DNA of 64,000 nt from JBDTSW01 sp963782605. GTDB lineage: Bacteria; Actinomycetota; Thermoleophilia; Solirubrobacterales; 70-9. Where the stretch lies: NCBI GenBank assembly GCA_963782605.1, contig CAWAKK010000004.1:1-64000 (forward strand), in the 5' to 3' direction. The notes beneath the pieces are model-generated. The model ran no database searches, was not told the DNA's origin, and worked only from the letters and a program-made list of their open reading frames with translations. Below are positions 16,532 to 24,991 of this stretch, piece by piece. The position numbers and the translations under genes are program-made. The number at the start of each line of letters is the position of its first letter. Position 1 is the first letter of the stretch.

Positions 16532-17980
16532 ATGAGCTCCGAAGCGCTCGAGCACTACCTTCGCGACACCTCGCGCCGCGAGCCCGCGCAGGCGGGCGAC
16601 CATAGCGCCGCCGCCGGGGGAGCCCCATGCGGCGATCTCGTGCGCGTGTCGTTGCGCGTGGTCGACGGTCGCATCGCGACGGCGCGGTTCGATGCCGAGG
16701 GCTGTGCGGCAGCCCGCGCCGCCGCCGCGGCCGTCGCGGAGCTCGCCGAGGGCGCTTCGGTGCTTGACTCGGCGCGCATCGGCCCGGGCGAGGTCGAGGA
16801 GGCTCTCGGCGGCCTCTCGCCCCAGGGCACGCACGCGGCCGACCTCGCCGCCGACGCGCTCGGCCGCGCGCTCGGAGTGGCCGCCGGCTCCGGGATGCGA
16901 CTGGCTGCGCCTCCCACGCACGGTGAGCGCGTGGCCGTCGCGGTTAGCGGCGGCGTCGATTCTGCCGTCGCTGCCCTGCTCGAGCGGGAGCGCGGCGCCG
17001 AGGTGGTTGCGGTGACCGTGAAGCTCTGGGCGGATCGCCACAACGACGGTGCCCGCAGCTGCTGCTCCCCGCAGGCGGTGCTCGGTGCTCGCGCCCTGGC
17101 GCATTCGCTCGGCATCCCGCACTTCACCCTGGACCTGGAGCAGGCGTTTCGGGCCGCTGTTGTCGACGACTTCGTCACCGGCCACAGGCAGGGGCGGACA
17201 CCGAATCCGTGCGTGCTCTGCAACGGCTCCGTGCGCCTTGACGCGATGCTCGGTCTCGCCGGGCGCCTCGGCGCCGGGGCCCTCGCCACCGGCCACTACG
17301 CGCGGCTTTACGACGACGGTGAGGGGCCCCTGCTCTCGGCCGCGGCCGATGCCGCCAAGGATCAGACCTACATGCTCTCCGGCGTCTCGCCGGCGACGCT
17401 CGCGCGCATGCGCTTCCCTCTTTCAGGGCTCGCCAAGCCGCGCGTGCGCAAGCTGGCTGCGGACGCCGGGCTCCCGGTCGCCGGGAAGGCCGAGAGCCAG
17501 GACCTGTGTTTCCTCGCGGGCGAGGGCAAGCGCGGCTTCCTCGAGCGCCATGGCGGCCTCGTCGACCGCCCGGGCGAGCTGATCGACTCCGCGGGCGCGG
17601 TCGTGGGCTCGCACCGCGGCCACCATCACTTCACGGTCGGCCAGCGCCGCGGGATCGGGGTGGCCGCGCCGGAGCCGCTCTACGTGCTCGAGACGGACGC
17701 TCGTTCGAACCGCGTCGTCGTCGGCCCCCGCGCCGAGCTCGCACGCGACCGCGTGCACGTGCGGGCCGCGACTCTCCACCGGCCCGGCGGCCGTGTCGAT
17801 CGCGTCAAGCTGCGCTATCGCTCGACGCCGATCCCGTGCGCAGCGCCGCAGGTGGAGCCGGGCAGCCATGACGAGCTCTGGCTTGAGCTCTCGGAGCCCG
17901 CTCGCGGGGTGGCACCCGGCCAGACGGCGTGCCTCATGGACGGGGAGCTCGTGGTCGGTCAGGGCACCATCGCGGCCTAG
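16532..17980 (+). CDS. mnmA: Fusion: IscU/NifU-like Fe-S scaffold domain + tRNA 2-thiouridylase MnmA
   Basis: 482 aa from ATG 16532; an earlier in-frame start at 16472 is less likely. Residues about 1-115 are an IscU/NifU_N-like domain: HYL, GAPCGDLVRVSLRV (Cys33, Asp35), ARFDAEGCAAARAA (Cys58), GTHAADLAADAL (His101, with Ala where IscU has its third Cys). Residues about 130-482 are MnmA, which makes 2-thiouridine at tRNA position 34: PP-loop VSGGVDSA (138-145), NPCVLCN with CxxC (Cys227/230), ESQDLCFL (Cys326), HHFTVGQRRGIG, and a C-terminal beta-barrel. MnmA length is normal, so the N-terminal domain is an addition. It sits 22 nt upstream of alaS. Confidence 0.92.
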   Translation: MSSEALEHYLRDTSRREPAQAGDHSAAAGGAPCGDLVRVSLRVVDGRIATARFDAEGCAAARAAAAAVAELAEGASVLDSARIGPGEVEEALGGLSPQGTHAADLAADALGRALGVAAGSGMRLAAPPTHGERVAVAVSGGVDSAVAALLERERGAEVVAVTVKLWADRHNDGARSCCSPQAVLGARALAHSLGIPHFTLDLEQAFRAAVVDDFVTGHRQGRTPNPCVLCNGSVRLDAMLGLAGRLGAGALATGHYARLYDDGEGPLLSAAADAAKDQTYMLSGVSPATLARMRFPLSGLAKPRVRKLAADAGLPVAGKAESQDLCFLAGEGKRGFLERHGGLVDRPGELIDSAGAVVGSHRGHHHFTVGQRRGIGVAAPEPLYVLETDARSNRVVVGPRAELARDRVHVRAATLHRPGGRVDRVKLRYRSTPIPCAAPQVEPGSHDELWLELSEPARGVAPGQTACLMDGELVVGQGTIAA

Positions 17981-18002
17981 CCGTCTTAGACTCGGCGCCA
18001 GC

Positions 18003-20621
18003 GTGAAGACCAGCGAGATCCGCGAGAGCTACCTGTCTTTCTTCGAGGAACGCGGGCATCTGCGGGTGCCCTCGGCCTCGCTGATCCCCGCGCCAGACGA
18101 CACTTCGACACTGCTGACCGTGGCCGGGATGCAGCCGTTCAAGCCGTACTTCCGTGGGGAGGCGAAGCCTCCGAGCTCGCGTGTCGTCGACTCGCAGAAG
18201 TGCTTCCGCACGCCGGACATCGCGCAGGTGGGAAACACCCGGCGCCACCTCACCTTCTTCGAGATGCTCGGCAACTGGAGCTTCGGCGACTACTTCAAGG
18301 AGCAGTCGATCGCCTGGGGGCTCGAGCTCTCGGTCGACGTCTTCGGTCTTGACCGCGACCGGATCTGGGTGAGCGTCTTCGGCGGCGATGAGGAGCTCGG
18401 CCTCGGCCCCGACACCGAGGCGATCGAGATCTGGAAGGCGAGCGGAATCTCGCCCGAGCGGATTGTGGAGCTCCCACGCTCGGAGAACTTCTGGCAGGCG
18501 GGGCTCACCGGCCCCTGCGGGCCCTGCGCCGAGATGTACCTCGACCGCGGCCTCGAATACGGAGCCTCCGACGAGCTCCCCGGAGACGACACCGATCGCT
18601 TTCTCGAGTACTGGAACCACGTCTTCATGACCTACGAGCTCTCAGACGACGGCTCGCTCACGCCACTGCCGAAGAACAACATCGACACAGGGATGGGGCT
18701 GGAGCGGATGGCGGCGGTCCTGCAGGGCGTCGAATCCGTGTTCGAGACAGATTCCCATCGGCCGTTGATCGAGCTCGCCGAGGAGCTCTCCGGGACCACC
18801 TACGGGGAGGATCAGGCCACGACGCGGGCGATGCGGATCATCTCCGACCATGCAAAGGGCGCGAGCTTCCTCATCGCCGACGGCGTCGTGCCCTCGAACG
18901 AGGAGCGCGGCTACGTCCTGCGCCGCGTTCTGCGGCGGGCGATCCAGCAGGGACGCACGCTGGGGCTCGAGGGAAGCTGGCTCGGACTGTTCGCGGAGCG
19001 CACGATCGAGATGATGTCCAACGCTCACCCGGAGCTCGCGGAGCGCCGCGAGAGCATCATGCGCTGGATCGCTGCCGAGGAGGAGAGCTTCGGGCGAGCG
19101 CTTGATCGCGGCTCGGAGCTTCTCGCTGGCCTCGTCGCCGAGGCCAAGGAGCAGCGGACGTCCTGGATCGACGCCGAGGACGCGTTCAAGCTCCACGACA
19201 CGTACGGCTTCCCGTACGACCTCACCAAGGAGCTGCTTGCGGAGGAGGGCCTCTCGGTCGACGACGAGGGGTTCGAGGCGTTGATGGAAAAGCAGCGCAT
19301 CCGTGCCCGGACCGGGGCTGAGCGCACGGTCGCCGATCGCCACGAGCAGGTGCTCGCTTTCGCAAGCGCCGCGCCGCCCTCGCGCTTCGTCGGTTACGAG
19401 ACGCTGGACGCCCAGACGAGCGTGCTGGCCTCCCAAACTCTGGATGGGGACGATGCCGTCTTGGTGAAGCTCGAGGAGAGCCCCTTCTATGCCGAGGGCG
19501 GAGGCCAGGTGGCCGACTCCGGCACGGTGCGCTGGAAGGGGGGAGAGGCGGGCGTCGACGACGTCTACCGGCTCGGGGACGACCAGACGCTCAGGACCAA
19601 CCAGGACATTGCGCCGGGAACCCTCGTGCAGGCCGTCGTCGACCACGAGGCACGTCACGCGACCATGCGAAACCACACCGCCACGCACCTGCTTCACGCG
19701 GCGCTGCGCGAGCGGCTCGGCACCCATGTGCGCCAGGCGGGTTCGGCGGTCCGACCGGACAAGCTGCGCTTCGACTTCACGCACGGGGCGGCGCTTACTC
19801 CCGATGAGCTGCGCGACATCTCCGACCGCGTCAACGAGTGCATCAAGGCGAGCCGACCCGTACGAGCGCTGCAGATGAGCCGCGACGAGGCAGAAGCGAT
19901 GGGCGCGATGGCGCTCTTCGGCGAGAAGTACGGCGACTGGGTGCGCGTGGTCGAGGTGGATGCGGTCTCGCGCGAGCTCTGCGGTGGCACGCATGTGGCG
20001 AACACCGCAGAGGTTGGGATCTTCGCGCTCGTGGGGGAGGGGTCGAGCGCCGCCAACGTGCGACGGATCGAAGCGCTCACGGGCCCCGCCGCGATCGACT
20101 GGTTTCGCGAGCGCAGCGCCGCGCTCGACGAGGCGAGCGCGTTGCTCGGCTCTCCCAAGGATGCGGTCTCGGGCGCCCGTCGCGCCGCGGAGCGGCTGGC
20201 GGAGCTCGAGCGCCAGGCGGCTGAGACCGGAAGCCGCGAGACGGGCGAGGCGGCCGATGCGCTGGTCGCCGCGGCGGAGACGGTGGCGGGGGTGCACGTG
20301 GTTGCCGCGCGCTCGGATGGGGTGGATGGCAAGGCTCTCGCCGAGCTGGCGCGCCGGGTGCGGGCGAAGCTGGGCGACGCGGCCATCGTGCTCGGAGGCG
20401 AGGCCGATGCGAAGGTTGTGCTCGTCGCAAGCGTCTCCGACCCCGCGATCGAGCGTGGGCTGCGCGCGGGCGAGGTCATTCGGGAGGCAGCCGCGATCGT
20501 GGGTGGAGGAGGAGGCGGCCGCGACGACTTCGCCCAGGCGGGAGGCAGGGACGCGGCCAAGCTCGACGACGCCATCGAAACGGCGAGGCGCTCGATTCAT
20601 CGAGCGCTCTCCTCCGAATAG
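18003..20621 (+). CDS. alaS: Alanyl-tRNA synthetase
   Basis: 872 aa from GTG 18003; the frame is open upstream through the 3' end of mnmA but family alignment starts at KTSEIRESYLSFFEERGH. Catalytic domain about 1-240 with the AlaRS-specific NTRRHLTFFEMLGNWSFGDY. The editing domain carries the zinc-binding RNHTATHLLHAAL (HxxxH, near 560) and LCGGTHVANTAEVGIF (CxxxH, near 660). The C-terminal C-Ala domain has the Gly-rich GGGGGGRDDFAQAGGRD near 840. Full length. It charges tRNA-Ala and clears mischarged Ser/Gly. alaS-ruvX-mltG-aroE is conserved actinobacterial order. Confidence 0.97.
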   Translation: MKTSEIRESYLSFFEERGHLRVPSASLIPAPDDTSTLLTVAGMQPFKPYFRGEAKPPSSRVVDSQKCFRTPDIAQVGNTRRHLTFFEMLGNWSFGDYFKEQSIAWGLELSVDVFGLDRDRIWVSVFGGDEELGLGPDTEAIEIWKASGISPERIVELPRSENFWQAGLTGPCGPCAEMYLDRGLEYGASDELPGDDTDRFLEYWNHVFMTYELSDDGSLTPLPKNNIDTGMGLERMAAVLQGVESVFETDSHRPLIELAEELSGTTYGEDQATTRAMRIISDHAKGASFLIADGVVPSNEERGYVLRRVLRRAIQQGRTLGLEGSWLGLFAERTIEMMSNAHPELAERRESIMRWIAAEEESFGRALDRGSELLAGLVAEAKEQRTSWIDAEDAFKLHDTYGFPYDLTKELLAEEGLSVDDEGFEALMEKQRIRARTGAERTVADRHEQVLAFASAAPPSRFVGYETLDAQTSVLASQTLDGDDAVLVKLEESPFYAEGGGQVADSGTVRWKGGEAGVDDVYRLGDDQTLRTNQDIAPGTLVQAVVDHEARHATMRNHTATHLLHAALRERLGTHVRQAGSAVRPDKLRFDFTHGAALTPDELRDISDRVNECIKASRPVRALQMSRDEAEAMGAMALFGEKYGDWVRVVEVDAVSRELCGGTHVANTAEVGIFALVGEGSSAANVRRIEALTGPAAIDWFRERSAALDEASALLGSPKDAVSGARRAAERLAELERQAAETGSRETGEAADALVAAAETVAGVHVVAARSDGVDGKALAELARRVRAKLGDAAIVLGGEADAKVVLVASVSDPAIERGLRAGEVIREAAAIVGGGGGGRDDFAQAGGRDAAKLDDAIETARRSIHRALSSE

Positions 20622-20631
20622 CCTCAGGGCC

Positions 20632-21048
20632 GTGAGGGTGCTTGCGATCGACCACGGCACGGCGCGCGCCGGGTGCGCCGTCTGCGATCCGAGCGAGACC
20701 GTCGTGCGGCCGCTCGACGTCGTCGCGCCTCCCGAGCCCGAAGCGGTCGCGCGGCTCGCCCACGAGCTCGATGCGGAGATGGTGGTGATCGGAATGCCTG
20801 TCTCACTCGACGGGACGCTCGGCGAGCAGGCGGAGGTAGTCGCCGGGTTTCGCGACCGCCTCGCGGCGGAGATCGACGTGCCGGTCGAGACCTACGACGA
20901 GCGACTCACCACGCGTCTCGCCGCCGGCTCGAGTCGCGAAGGCGCCGGGGCGCCGCCCGACTCGCTCGCGGCCGCCCACCTGCTCGAGAGCTTTCTTGCC
21001 TGGCGAGCCCGCCAGGGCGAGGCGACCGGGGACACCGTGCATCCGTGA
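20632..21048 (+). CDS. ruvX: Putative Holliday junction resolvase RuvX/YqgF
   Basis: 138 aa from GTG 20632, 10 nt after alaS. RNase H-like fold: VRVLAIDHGTARAGCAVCDP (first acidic residue Asp7, DxGxxRxG), MVVIGMPVSLDGTLGEQAEV (second strand, GxPxxxxG), VETYDERLTTR (conserved DER), and C-terminal PPDSLAAAHLLESFLAW (final acidic residue). The family acts in pre-16S rRNA 5'-end maturation or as a resolvase-like nuclease. Its stop overlaps the mltG GTG (GTGA). Normal size. Confidence 0.93.
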   Translation: MRVLAIDHGTARAGCAVCDPSETVVRPLDVVAPPEPEAVARLAHELDAEMVVIGMPVSLDGTLGEQAEVVAGFRDRLAAEIDVPVETYDERLTTRLAAGSSREGAGAPPDSLAAAHLLESFLAWRARQGEATGDTVHP

Positions 21049-22292
21049 GCTCGGACGCGGACTGGCAGGACCCCCTCTCCGGGGAGGACGAGGCCGCGCG
21101 CGCCCGCGAGGCCCGGCGCGCCGAGCGGGAAGAACGTCGCCGCGGGCGCCAGGCGGATATCTCAGAGCGCGTCCGCGAGGAGATGGCCGCGGCCCCGGCA
21201 GCCGCGACGGCCGAGGCGCCTCAGGCCTCCACGCGAGCGCCGAGTGTCGAGCGGCCGGCGGTCCAGCAAACCGACGCTCAGCCCCCGGTGTCCCGCGAAG
21301 ACTCAGCCGTCACGGCCCTGGAAACCGATGAGCGGGCCTCGGTCACTCCAACGGATGACCGCCCGGCGGTGCCGCCCACGGTGCCACCGACCGACGACCG
21401 GCCCGCCACTCCCTCGCCCGGGGGCCGCCCGCCCAGATCGGTCGTCGCACGCCGTCGCCTGGGCGCCCTCCTCGGCATCGCTGCGCTGGCCTTCGTCGCG
21501 CTCGTGGTCGTGGTGGCAGCGCAGCGGCTGGGCGGGAACGAGGCTCCCCCGGCGCCGCCGCCGAAGGAGCGAAAGACGTTCTCGATCACGATCCCGGAGG
21601 GCTTCAGCCGCGATCAGGTTGCGGGCGTGGTCAAGAAGGCGGGAATCAAGGGCGACTACATGAAGGCCACCGAGAGCGTCAAGGGCTTCGATCCGGGTCG
21701 CTACGGAGCCAAGGGCGTGAGGAACCTCGAGGGCTTTCTCTTCCCCGCCACGTATGAGCTCTACGAGAACGCGAAAGTGGATGAACTGGTCGCAAAGCAG
21801 CTCGAGGCCTTCGGCCAGAACATCCAGAGCATCGACCTCTCCTACGCGAAGTCGAAGAACCTCACCACGTACGACGTGGTCAAGATCGCCTCGATGATCG
21901 AGCGCGAGGTGCAGGTGCCGGCGGAGCGCGCGAACGTGTCCTCCGTGATCTACAACCGCCTCGCGAACGGGATGCCGCTCGGGATCGACGCCACGATCCG
22001 CTTCGAGGACTCCAACTACGACGAGCAGCTGCTCGAGTCGCGCCTCGCCGAGGACACTCCCTACAACACGCGCCTCCACGCGGGCCTGCCGCCGGGCCCG
22101 ATCGGCAACCCCGGCCTCGCCTCGCTCGAGGCCGCGGCCAACCCCGCCAAGAACGACCTGCTCTTCTTCGTCGTGAAGCCCGGCAGCTGCAACGAGCATG
22201 TCTTCACCGAGACCGAGGAGGAGTTCTTTGCGGCCGAGGCGGAGTATCAGGCGGCGCTTCAGGCACAGGGCAACTCGCCGACCGAGTGCTAA
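21045..22292 (+). CDS. mltG: Endolytic murein transglycosylase MltG
   Basis: 415 aa from GTG 21045, overlapping ruvX by 4 nt. Residues about 1-130 are a charged, then Pro/Ala/Thr-rich cytoplasmic extension. One transmembrane helix lies at about 143-165 (LGALLGIAALAFVALVVVVA). The extracytoplasmic YceG/LysM-like domain contains ITIPEGFSRDQVAGVVKKAG, the catalytic ASMIEREVQVPAERANVSSV with Glu near 286, YNRLANGMPLGIDATIRF and GLPPGPIGNPGLASLEAAAN. It cleaves nascent glycan strands and sets their length. The N-terminal extension is longer than in E. coli, as usual in actinobacteria. Confidence 0.95.
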   Translation: MSSDADWQDPLSGEDEAARAREARRAEREERRRGRQADISERVREEMAAAPAAATAEAPQASTRAPSVERPAVQQTDAQPPVSREDSAVTALETDERASVTPTDDRPAVPPTVPPTDDRPATPSPGGRPPRSVVARRRLGALLGIAALAFVALVVVVAAQRLGGNEAPPAPPPKERKTFSITIPEGFSRDQVAGVVKKAGIKGDYMKATESVKGFDPGRYGAKGVRNLEGFLFPATYELYENAKVDELVAKQLEAFGQNIQSIDLSYAKSKNLTTYDVVKIASMIEREVQVPAERANVSSVIYNRLANGMPLGIDATIRFEDSNYDEQLLESRLAEDTPYNTRLHAGLPPGPIGNPGLASLEAAANPAKNDLLFFVVKPGSCNEHVFTETEEEFFAAEAEYQAALQAQGNSPTEC

Positions 22293-23150
22293 GTGCCAAA
22301 GCTCGCCGTGCTCGGTCAACCCGTCGCGCACTCGCGCTCGCCGGCGATGCACACGGCGGCGCTCGAGGCCATGGGCCTGGCGGGGGAGTGGAGCTACGGC
22401 GCGATCGAGGTGGCGCCCGAGGACTTCGAAGCTCGAGTCCGTGCGATGGCGGGGGAGGGGTATGCCGGCGCAAACGTCACGGTTCCCCACAAGCTCGCGG
22501 CCCTGTCCCTTGCCGACGAGGCGTCCGAGGCGGCTCGCGAGATCGGGGCCGCCAACACGCTCACTCTCACCGAGGCGCGGATCGTGGCCGAGAACACGGA
22601 CGCGGAGGGGATCCTCGCGGCCCTCCCCGAGTCTCCAGGTGGCAAGCGCGCCCTTGTCCTAGGCGCCGGCGGCTCGGCGCGGGCGGCGATCTGGGCGCTG
22701 AAACGGGCGGGCGCAGAGGTCTCGGTCTGGAATCGCACCCCCGCCAGGGCCGAATCGCTCGCCAGCGACCTCGGCGCCAGCGCGATCGCGCCGACCGGCA
22801 CCGATGCACCGCTTCCCGTGCACGAATTTCACTTGCTCGTAAACGCGACAACGGTCGGCTTGCAGCCTCCCGAGTCGGGCGTAGGGGCTGACCCTGAACG
22901 TGTGCTCGCTGATCTCAAGCGCCTACGGCTGCGTGCCGATGCGATCCAGGCAGAACAAATCGTGGTGGACCTGGTCTACGGGGCCGCCGAGACACCACTC
23001 GCGTCCGCCGCCAGATCGCGGGGAGCAAGCGTGGTCGACGGCCTCGACGTCCTCGTCCACCAGGGATCCGCCTCCCTGCGGTTATGGACGGGGATGGATC
23101 CCCCCATCGAGACGATGGAGCGGGCGGCGCGTGGAGATGAACCCCGATAG
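22293..23150 (+). CDS. aroE: Shikimate dehydrogenase
   Basis: 285 aa, GTG start directly after the mltG stop. It reduces 3-dehydroshikimate with NADPH. Substrate domain: LGQPVAHSRSPAMHTAALEA (SxS shikimate-binding serines), ANVTVPHKLAALSLADEA (catalytic Lys), then NTDAEGILAAL (Asp). NADP domain: LVLGAGGSARAAIWAL (GAGGxxxA) and WNRTPARAE. Length normal. It is the last gene before the pilus cluster; the remaining aro genes resume 10 kb downstream. Confidence 0.95.
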   Translation: MPKLAVLGQPVAHSRSPAMHTAALEAMGLAGEWSYGAIEVAPEDFEARVRAMAGEGYAGANVTVPHKLAALSLADEASEAAREIGAANTLTLTEARIVAENTDAEGILAALPESPGGKRALVLGAGGSARAAIWALKRAGAEVSVWNRTPARAESLASDLGASAIAPTGTDAPLPVHEFHLLVNATTVGLQPPESGVGADPERVLADLKRLRLRADAIQAEQIVVDLVYGAAETPLASAARSRGASVVDGLDVLVHQGSASLRLWTGMDPPIETMERAARGDEPR

Positions 23151-23278
23151 ACCCAACTACCTGAGCCCAGTCCCCGACTTCGGCGGCCCCTCCTCCGACG
23201 GCCGCCGACCTCTCAGAGGGGCACGTCGAGGAGGGGACACCCGGTCTCTCGCAGCCGCAGCAGCGCGGGCACTCGGGC

Positions 23279-24934
23279 ATGTTCGTCTCCGACGTGATCG
23301 CCGAGCTCGGCTACGCCACCCGCGAGCGGGTGGAGGAAGCGATCGCCGAGGCACGGCAAGCGGGACGCGCGCCCGAGGCCCTGCTCGTCGAGGCGGGGGC
23401 GATCACCCCGGACCAGCTCTCGCGCGCGGTCGCCGAGCGCTACGGGCTCGACCACGTCGATCTCGGCACCTACCAGGTGGACATGGCCGCGGCAAACCTG
23501 CTGTCCGTGAGCGCTGCGCGCCGCTACAACGCCGTCCCCGTCAGCTTCATCGACGAGCAGACCCTGCTCCTCGCGATGGCCGACCCGGCGAACGTCCTCG
23601 CCCTCGATGACATCCAGATGATGACCGGGATGGGCTGCCAGGTCGCGGTCGCGGCCGACGAGGACATCGAGGCGCTCATCGCTCGCCTCAACCGCCTCGA
23701 GTCCGCCGTCTCGGAGGCAGTCGCCGAGGAGGAGGAAGAGGAGGGCGAGGCCGAGGTCACCGACCTGCGCGAGTCCGCCGACGACGCGCCGGTGATCAAG
23801 CTCGTCTACTCCGTCCTCGGCCAGGCGGTGAGCGAGGGCGCCTCGGACATCCATTTCGAGCCGGAGGAGGGCGACATGCGCGTCCGCTTCCGGATCGACG
23901 GTGTCCTTGATGAAGCCGCGCGCGTCCCGAAGCGGATGGTCGCCGGCGTCGTCTCCCGCGTCAAGATCATGAGCGACCTCGACATCGCCGAGAAACGCGT
24001 GCCCCAGGACGGGCGCGTCTCGGTCACGGTCGAGGATCGCCGCGTCGACCTGCGTGTGACCACACTGCCCACGCAGCGTGGGGAGGGGTGCACGATCCGC
24101 ATCCTCGACAAGACCCAGGCGCTGCGCAGCCTCGACGAGCTGGGTCTCGAGGGCGAGCCCCGCGATCGCTTCCAGGGCTCGGTCGCCGATCCCTACGGAG
24201 CCGTGCTCGTCACGGGACCAACCGGCTCGGGTAAGTCCACCTCGCTCTACGCGGCGCTGACCGAGATCAACGCCGTCGAGCGCAAGATCATCACGATCGA
24301 GGACCCGGTCGAGTACCGCCTCGATGGCGTTGCCCAGATGCAGGTCAACCGCAAGGCCGGCCTGACCTTTGCAACGGGCCTGCGCTCGATCCTGCGCGCG
24401 GACCCAGATGTGATCATGGTCGGCGAGATCCGCGACGGCGAGACCGCGCGCATCGCGATCGAGGCCGCCCTAACGGGGCACATGGTCCTCTCGACCCTCC
24501 ACACGAACGATGCCCCTGGCGCGATCGTCCGCCTCCAGAAGATGGGGATCGAGAGCTTCCTGACCACCTCCGCGCTCTCCTGCGTGGTCGCCCAGCGCCT
24601 CGCGCGCAAGCTCTGCACCCACTGCAAGCAGCGCGTGCTCCTCCGCCAGCCCGCCCTGGCCGAGGCCGGCTTCCGCATCGGCACCGACGTCGAGGCCTAT
24701 GAGCCCGTCGGCTGCTCGCGATGCAACCGAAGCGGCTACCGCGGCCGCATCGGCCTCTTCTCGGTCATGGACATGAGCGAGCGCATCAAAGAGCTCACGA
24801 TCGACCAAGCCCCCGAGGCCAACATCGCCTCAGTCGCACGCGAGGAAGGGATGCTCACCCTGCGCGAAGACGGCCTCTTGAAAGTACGCGCGGGCGTCAC
24901 TTCGATCGAAGAGGTCGCGCGCGTCGCGACGTAG
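23279..24934 (+). CDS. pilB: Type IV pilus assembly ATPase PilB
   Basis: 551 aa from ATG 23279. N-terminal MshEN/T2SSE_N domain about 1-145 (MFVSDVIAELGYATRERVEE); catalytic ATPase domain about 160-551. Walker A VTGPTGSGKSTSLYAAL near 311-327; Asp box EDPVEYRLDGVAQMQVN; Walker B LRSILRADPDVIMVGEIRDGE; His box STLHTNDAPGAIVRL; zinc tetracysteine CTHC...CSRCNRSGYRGR near 444-487. It powers pilus extension. Upstream, ATG 23137 opens MNPDRPNYLSPVPDFGGPSS in another frame, and the PilB frame upstream of 23279 reads AADLSEGHVEEGTPGLSQPQ without a start. A frameshift near 23198 could hide a longer N-terminus. Confidence 0.95.
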   Translation: MFVSDVIAELGYATRERVEEAIAEARQAGRAPEALLVEAGAITPDQLSRAVAERYGLDHVDLGTYQVDMAAANLLSVSAARRYNAVPVSFIDEQTLLLAMADPANVLALDDIQMMTGMGCQVAVAADEDIEALIARLNRLESAVSEAVAEEEEEEGEAEVTDLRESADDAPVIKLVYSVLGQAVSEGASDIHFEPEEGDMRVRFRIDGVLDEAARVPKRMVAGVVSRVKIMSDLDIAEKRVPQDGRVSVTVEDRRVDLRVTTLPTQRGEGCTIRILDKTQALRSLDELGLEGEPRDRFQGSVADPYGAVLVTGPTGSGKSTSLYAALTEINAVERKIITIEDPVEYRLDGVAQMQVNRKAGLTFATGLRSILRADPDVIMVGEIRDGETARIAIEAALTGHMVLSTLHTNDAPGAIVRLQKMGIESFLTTSALSCVVAQRLARKLCTHCKQRVLLRQPALAEAGFRIGTDVEAYEPVGCSRCNRSGYRGRIGLFSVMDMSERIKELTIDQAPEANIASVAREEGMLTLREDGLLKVRAGVTSIEEVARVAT

Positions 24935-24991
24935 CTCGCGGGCGAGCCGTCTGGACTAAAGGCGGCCCCTGGTGCGGACGATGGGATATCG

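Noticed and set aside
18642..20660. 672-aa open frame on the minus strand across alaS
   Set aside because: Mirror-frame artefact of high-GC codon usage; no domain-like sequence, and alaS is intact on the plus strand.
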